NCBI GenBank assembly: GCA_036971615.1
Contig: JAYKKR010000014.1
Span: 558,001 to 622,000 of the forward strand
Source: Amyloporia xantha
Lineage: Eukaryota > Basidiomycota > Agaricomycetes > Polyporales > Adustoporiaceae
Length of the DNA: 64,000 nt
Direction of reading: 5' to 3'
Numbering within the stretch: position 1 is the first letter of the stretch; each line of letters opens with the position of its first letter. Shown piece after piece: positions 59,310 through 64,000 of this stretch. Both the position numbers and the translations under genes were made by a program. The notes beneath the pieces were generated by a model. The model saw nothing but the letters and a program-made list of their open reading frames with translations. It had not been told where the DNA came from and did not search any database.

Positions 59310-61114
59310 ACCATGAGTCCCTCTTCGTCCCTCTTCCCTCCCGGCGTATTCAAGACCTCCATGGTGAACGCGTAGGCCTCGTCAATCCACTCTTCGAAGT
59401 CATCTTCCTCTTCCGGGTCTTCCTCCGCTGCTCCCCGCCGCGAAAGCCCGTCCGCCCCCGCATGCCGTTCCCCCGGCACATGTACCAGCTTGAAGTCGAA
59501 TAGGAGGATCCCAGCGATCCATCTGTTGATAGTGGCGTTTGGTTGGATGTCTGGGTTATTTAGCATCCCCTTAATATATTTGGCGTCGACTTCGACGACC
59601 AGCTTCTTCACTCCGATAATGTAGATCCGGCACGCTCGCAGTGCCCGGAACAACCCAAACAGCTCCAGCTTGGCTTGCGAGTATCGGGATTCGCGTTCGT
59701 TCCACGTTATGGACCCGAACCGGTTTGGCCTTCTCTTCCCGTCCTCCCCTTTCTGTAAGATCACGAACCCCACCCCAATCCACGATGAATCCACCGCCAG
59801 AATTACCTCCCGTTCGGACCCATAGTCAATCGGGACGAGCGCGGGAGAGTTGATTACTGCGTCCTTCAGCTTCCGCATAGCGTCCTCCTGCGCCTCCTCC
59901 CACACGAAGTCGGCTCCCTTCCGAAGCAAGTCGTTGAGTGGGCGCGCCATTTTTCCGAAGTCCTTTACAAACATCCGCACTAGCCCGCAGGTCCCCAAAA
60001 ATCCTCGCACGTTTGTTACCGTCTCACACCGCGGCCAATCCTTGATCTTCTGCACTCGGGACTCCTCCGGGACCCTCCCTCGTACGTGCATCGGTGCCCT
60101 ACCACCACCACCTCTGGAACGCACAAATACGCCTTCTTCCCCGAGAACGTCCCTCCCACGTTCCCGATCCGTTGCAACACCCGATTTACGTTCTGTAGGT
60201 GTTCCCACACGAATCGCCTTATCCCTGGGTTCCCCTCGATTGTCTCATACCCCCCTTTCCAGCTCGTACCGGGTCTTTGGCCCTTTAATTGGCACGTCGT
60301 CGATGAACGGGACCGTGACATGCGGAATCTCGTCCTGCAGGATGAAGGTCACATCCCCATGCATAATTTGCGCAGAATTGGTATACCCCATCGGAATCGA
60401 GGTCAGCCGAAATGCCCCCAGCGGCGTCTGGAACGAGGTGATGTCCCGAGACCGGGCGTCCAGGGTCCGCTGGTCGAAAGCTACGTATAGGTCCAGGATC
60501 CCATAACATCCCCTTCCCCCGAAGGACTCCGCCAGATGTTCTACCAGTGGGGGAACCGCCGCGTCCTTGATAGCTACGCCGTTTAAGGGTTGTAGATCGT
60601 GCACCAACCGGAGGGACTTCCCGTCTTTCTTTACCACGCAGAACCACCTGGACCGGTACGACGAGTTTGAAGGCTCGTACACTCCCGAAGCGATCTTGTC
60701 CTTGATGATTTGTACGACCTGATCAAAGATTCCCGGCGGGATAGGGATGTTCTTCAGCACCCACGGGACGTGTTCCACCGTCGGAATCATGACCGGGTCG
60801 AAGTATTCGTCCGAGAACCTTCCCTTCTCCGTCTCGTCCCAGGCGAACACCCGCTCGTGCTGTCCCACTAAAAAGTCCACCAACTTCACTTCTTCCGGCC
60901 ACAGGAATCCCCCTCCCCCTACGTCCAACGCCTTCCTCCGCTCGTCCGTATAACGCCCCTGCGGGTGGAACTCGGGCGGCCGACGAGGCAGTTCCGGTAG
61001 GTTCCTCAGGGGGTCCCCTGGCGCTCTTCGCACGATTCGAAATTCTTCAGGTAGCGTCGCCGCCACCGGCCTTACCTTGTTCGCTACCTTCTTGTAGGCG
61101 TACGCATGTACCAC
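59282..61114 (-). CDS. Gypsy reverse transcriptase and RNase H domains of gag-pol
   Basis: The RT has WFCVVKKDGKSLRLVHDLQP, GILDLYVAFDQ, SFQTPLGAFRLTSIPMGYTN and the catalytic box VPFIDDVPIKGP (FxDD form). After a frame shift near 60245-60265 the fingers/thumb continue (NVNRVLQRIGNVGGTFSGKK). Another shift near 60075-60085 leads to RGFLGTCGLVRMFVKDF. RNase H has REVILAVDSSWIGVGFVILQ (catalytic Asp), a YSQAKLELFGLF block and RHAGADGLSR. Part of one polyprotein with gag and integrase. Confidence 0.85.
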
Positions 61115-61489
61115 CTCGTCTTCTTCTACCCAGAATCCTTCCTTCCCGCTCTCCTTCCGCCCCCTTCCGGCACTATAAGTCCTCCCTCCCGCGTTAAGTG
61201 TATCCTCTTCTTCCTGCTCGCACCACCGGTGGTCGTTCGTTTATCTTGGGTTCGCGCGGCAAATACGAGGAAACAGAAATGCATTGAGACTGAATATCCT
61301 TGCCGATACATGATATGTGCGAATTGTCCAGACGAGACGACGACACCCGGGTGCGATTACCCCTCTCTTCTTCCCCCCGCGCAGTGCTCCTCTCCGCCGA
61401 TTTGCCTGCTCTATCTATCGGGTCGGAAGGGGTATACAGAGAGTATAAACGTACGAGTGCGTCTCCGCGAGCGTTGCCCGCATCCTCGA

Positions 61490-62190
61490 CTATTGAAAAC
61501 CCGCCGCGGATGGCTTCCGTCGACCGTTCCGCGGTTTCGTCGCCACCATTACCCGTTCCCCTGTCTCCGGGTCTGTAAGAGTGATTTGTTGTTCGCCGGA
61601 GGGGAAGTCCCGCGTTTCGCAAGCGGTCAGAGCAAAGAAGGGCCGTCCCAGGAGAACCTCGAACGGCGCGTCGTCCAGCACCTGCAGCTGGAGGTACAGG
61701 TCAACGCTCCCGAACGTGAAACGTACGTTCTGTGCCTTCCCGACCGTTTTCACTTGGGCGCTGTTGGCCGTCTCCATCGTAATGGCTTCGTCAGGCTTCA
61801 GGACGATCCCTGTCTTCTCCCAGATGTCCTTCCGCATGGCCACGATCTGCGCCCCGCCGTCAAGCACACACTCGCATGTGAACTTCCCTTCGATAACTGG
61901 TTCCACCGCTCGCAGCGCCAGGGAGTCGTGCCCGATACTCGCCCCTCCTTCCGTAACCTGGAAGGTTTCCTTCGCGTCCTCCCAATGGTCCTCGTCGTCG
62001 ACTTCTACCATACCGGCGGTGGCTACCCGCGATGTCGTCACGTCCCCCTTTACTTCCTTCCGCACCCCTGCCGAGATCGCCAGGACCTCCCCCACCGTCA
62101 TCTCCACCTTCGTCCCGTAGAGCTTCTTCGTCGCTTCCGCCACCGAGTACCGTTGTTCGATCTCCGTCTGGTACTTGTATTGCCCCGTGG
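61490..62190 (-). CDS. Gypsy aspartic protease region of gag-pol
   Basis: An upstream helical region (VEMTVGEVLAISAGVRKEV) typical of basidiomycete gypsy polyproteins is followed by a retropepsin-like fold with CVLDGGAQIVAMRKDIWEK (active-site Asp in a DGG variant of DSG) and the VLLGRPFFALTACETRDF flap/psi-loop region. The frame ends at 61490. The linker to RT (61115-61490) has no clear domain. Proteolytic function is inferred from family position. Confidence 0.7.
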
Positions 62191-64000
62191 TTCCTCCCGC
62201 CCCTTTCCTTCGCTTCCCTTAGCCTTTTCCTCGCTCGTCCGTGGTATATTGGCCGCAGGTATCCCCGGCGGTTTCCCTCCTGGGCCCCGCAATGCCGCCC
62301 CGTCCTTGCCCCTGTCTTCTTCACTTCTTCGAACCGCACTTCCTTCTTCTTCGCCCGCGCCAACTCTGCTTGGAGAACCCGGACCCTTTCCGACGGATCT
62401 TCCTCATCCGACGATCCTTCTTCCCTTGTCTCCACCATGTTCACGCCCTCGTATATCTGGAAAAGGTTCGCGGCCAAGTGCGGAGGGGCCTGTCGCTCGT
62501 TCCCCGCGACTCGTACCAGTTGCCCCGGGTTCTGGGCGTGCCACGAGTCCACTCGATCCTTCATGTACTCTCCAGGCAGACCGCGCGGAACGAACATGCT
62601 GTTCGGGGAGCCGTACTTTCCCCGTCTCGTCCCGGTAGATCTTCCGGTCAAGGATATACTGGAGGATAATCCCGCAGTTCCGCATGAAGTGCTCCGGGTC
62701 CCCACAGAAGTTGCACAGGAAGTTGCCCGGCGCTCCTCCCGCTCCTTGCACGACCCTCCCGGCCCGCGGCGCCCTCCCGCTCCTCCGCTGCGTCCTGCCA
62801 AGAACGCCTGCATCATCTGTATCGTCTGGTTGAAGAGCGCCAAGTCCACGCCCTCCGTCTTTACCACCGCGGTCGCTGCTGGAGGCGCTGTCGTCCCACT
62901 CGTCCCTGCTGTGTCTCTTCCGCCCCCTCCCACGGCTCCTCCTCCTACTCCCGGGAGGCACTTCTGCGCCACCTTGTGCATTACGTCCATCCCCCACGGG
63001 TCGTCCGGGTCGTGGTCGGGTTCTGCGATCTCCGCCCTCCGGGTAATCGTCCGCAGTTCTTCCTCCCCAAACCCGCGCATGTACACTTCGTCCCTGTGCC
63101 GCGCCGCTATCTTGCTCTTCGATATCAGGAAGGCTGCAACCGGGGAATACTCTTCGATAATATGCGGCCTCCTCCCCCTCGTCCGCACCCCCTTGTCTCG
63201 CGCCGACTGTGCTATGCGATCGAGGTCTGCCGCGGTGTACCTCTTGTCTCCGTCCGCCCCCGGGTACAAGGCCTTCACCCTCGCTTAAACACCAGATACA
63301 CCCGCCCAGCGGCCCCATCCGCCGTCTTCCATAGTTCCTCTTGTTCCACCGTTAGGTACTTCAGCGCGTATCGTATCTTTTCTTCTTCCGTCGTAATCCC
63401 TGCTGCCGCGCACAGGTCCTCTAGGTCCTCGAAGTATCGCAGTAGATTGCGCGGTTCCCCGTCGAAGGTCGGCGCCGTCTTCGCCCTCGCACGGGCATGG
63501 ATGAAGTAGGCATGGCACGCACGGGTACTGTAGCACTTGTCGATTGGATAGGTGCGGGGACGGGGCGAGCTCGCTCGTGATGGAGGGAGTGGTATGCTCG
63601 CGGGATCTACGTATGTCGACAGGATGGTAGGCTCAACGACCTCGCGTTTGACTTGTACTGAGGGTGGTGCCGAAATCGTTCGTCGGCGTGGACGTTCGGG
63701 AGGAACTGGAGATGAGCGGGTTGACGGGGTCACGGAAGATTCGGTGATTGATGAGATCGTGGATGTTTCTTCGGTACTCCTTCCTTCCGCCGGTGGCTCG
63801 TGGTTTACTGGGGAATGGAGCAGAGGCGAAGGATGTTCGAGGGATACGGAGCGCGTGTTGCTTTGTGACCGGAAGGGAGGGATTCTGACGTCGAAAGGGT
63901 TATCCGAGTCTGAGTCGTCGAACGCGGCCGGTCGGAGGGGAAAGTGAGGAAGGTCGAGATCTAGTCGGGGGAGATAGGACTGTTCTGGGCTAAGAGAAGT
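62190..64000 (-). CDS. Gypsy Gag, frameshifted, N terminus beyond the window
   Basis: The frame is open at the right edge (EQSYLPRLDLDLPHF reads in from 64000), so the start is outside. The capsid-like part includes AKTAPTFDGEPRNLLRYF and TTEEEKIRYALKYLTVEQEE, the usual gypsy Gag pattern. A CCHC zinc knuckle (CNFCGDPEHFMRNC) lies near 62670-62715 in a different frame from its neighbours, so at least two 1-nt shifts occur (near 63280 and around 62640-62760). The C-terminal part has an acidic block (EEGSSDEEDPSERV). It would package retroelement RNA. Confidence 0.75.

Larger units (their letters stand above)
53182..64000 (-). mobile_element. Ty3/gypsy LTR retrotransposon nested in KDZ copy 2 (runs off the right edge)
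   Basis: KDZ homology stops at 53181, and the next bases are TGTAAGG, fitting an LTR end. Gag, protease, reverse transcriptase, RNase H and integrase are read on the minus strand from 64000 to about 57800, so the LTR at 53182 is the 3' LTR. The PR-RT-RH-IN order is that of Ty3/gypsy. Between integrase and LTR lie about 4 kb with three genes on the opposite strand. Several frame breaks occur in G/C-rich runs. GC is visibly higher than in the host DNA and in KDZ. Confidence 0.88.

Noticed and set aside
61106..62638. 510-codon plus-strand frame
   Set aside because: It lies opposite gypsy gag/protease/RT, which have clear motifs on the minus strand. The plus frame is Arg/Pro-rich without domains and is a shadow of GC-rich coding DNA.
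62032..63288. 418-codon plus-strand frame
   Set aside because: Opposite Gag; same reasoning, and it overlaps another plus-strand shadow frame.

Overview
The window looks like part of a mushroom-forming basidiomycete (Agaricomycete) nuclear genome. Genes are split by many 45-65 nt GT-AG introns. The host genes are a flavin monooxygenase, a microsomal P450 and a GMC oxidoreductase. Most of the DNA is mobile: two copies of a large KDZ (Kyakuja-Dileera-Zisupton) DNA transposon that carries a TET/JBP dioxygenase, a combination known from basidiomycetes, and a Ty3/gypsy retroelement. The species cannot be named from the sequence.

Layout. 1-799: 3' part of an FMO-like gene. 800-3938: no recognisable gene except one half of a diverged dispersed repeat. 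3947-22381: KDZ copy 1, complete, 18.4 kb, with inverted ends and an 8-bp target duplication (GATACCAC). 22390-27848: nothing recognised. 27849-30039: intact P450. 30040-33788: the partner of the dispersed repeat, otherwise nothing recognised. About 33789-36324: GMC oxidoreductase whose last exon is cut by KDZ copy 2. 36304-53181: KDZ copy 2 in the same orientation, closely similar to copy 1. Its TET/JBP gene is split by a 941-bp foldback element with tRNA-like Pol III boxes. 53182-64000: a gypsy element lying in copy 2 on the minus strand and running off the right edge.

The KDZ element holds six genes in strictly alternating orientation, which makes three divergent pairs with short shared promoters: (214-aa unknown <- -> transposase), (TET/JBP <- -> HMG-domain protein), (Zn2Cys6/coiled-coil protein <- -> Ser/Pro-repeat acidic protein). 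Its ends are inverted arrays of an ~86-bp palindrome-rich unit whose number differs between ends and copies. Copy 2 has an intact transposase (nine exons, 1,057 codons plus stop). Copy 1 has the TET/JBP gene without the insertion but a frameshifted transposase. Many copy differences are 1-nt indels, several in homopolymers, so sequencing error must be excluded before calling decay.

The gypsy element has gag-PR-RT-RNaseH-IN on the minus strand. Between integrase and the LTR it carries three tandem genes on the opposite strand. One encodes a Zn2Cys6 cluster with the same CX2CX6C-X9-CX2CX6C spacing as the KDZ cargo protein. This accessory module, found in two unrelated transposon classes, and the antisense gene block are the most novel things seen here.
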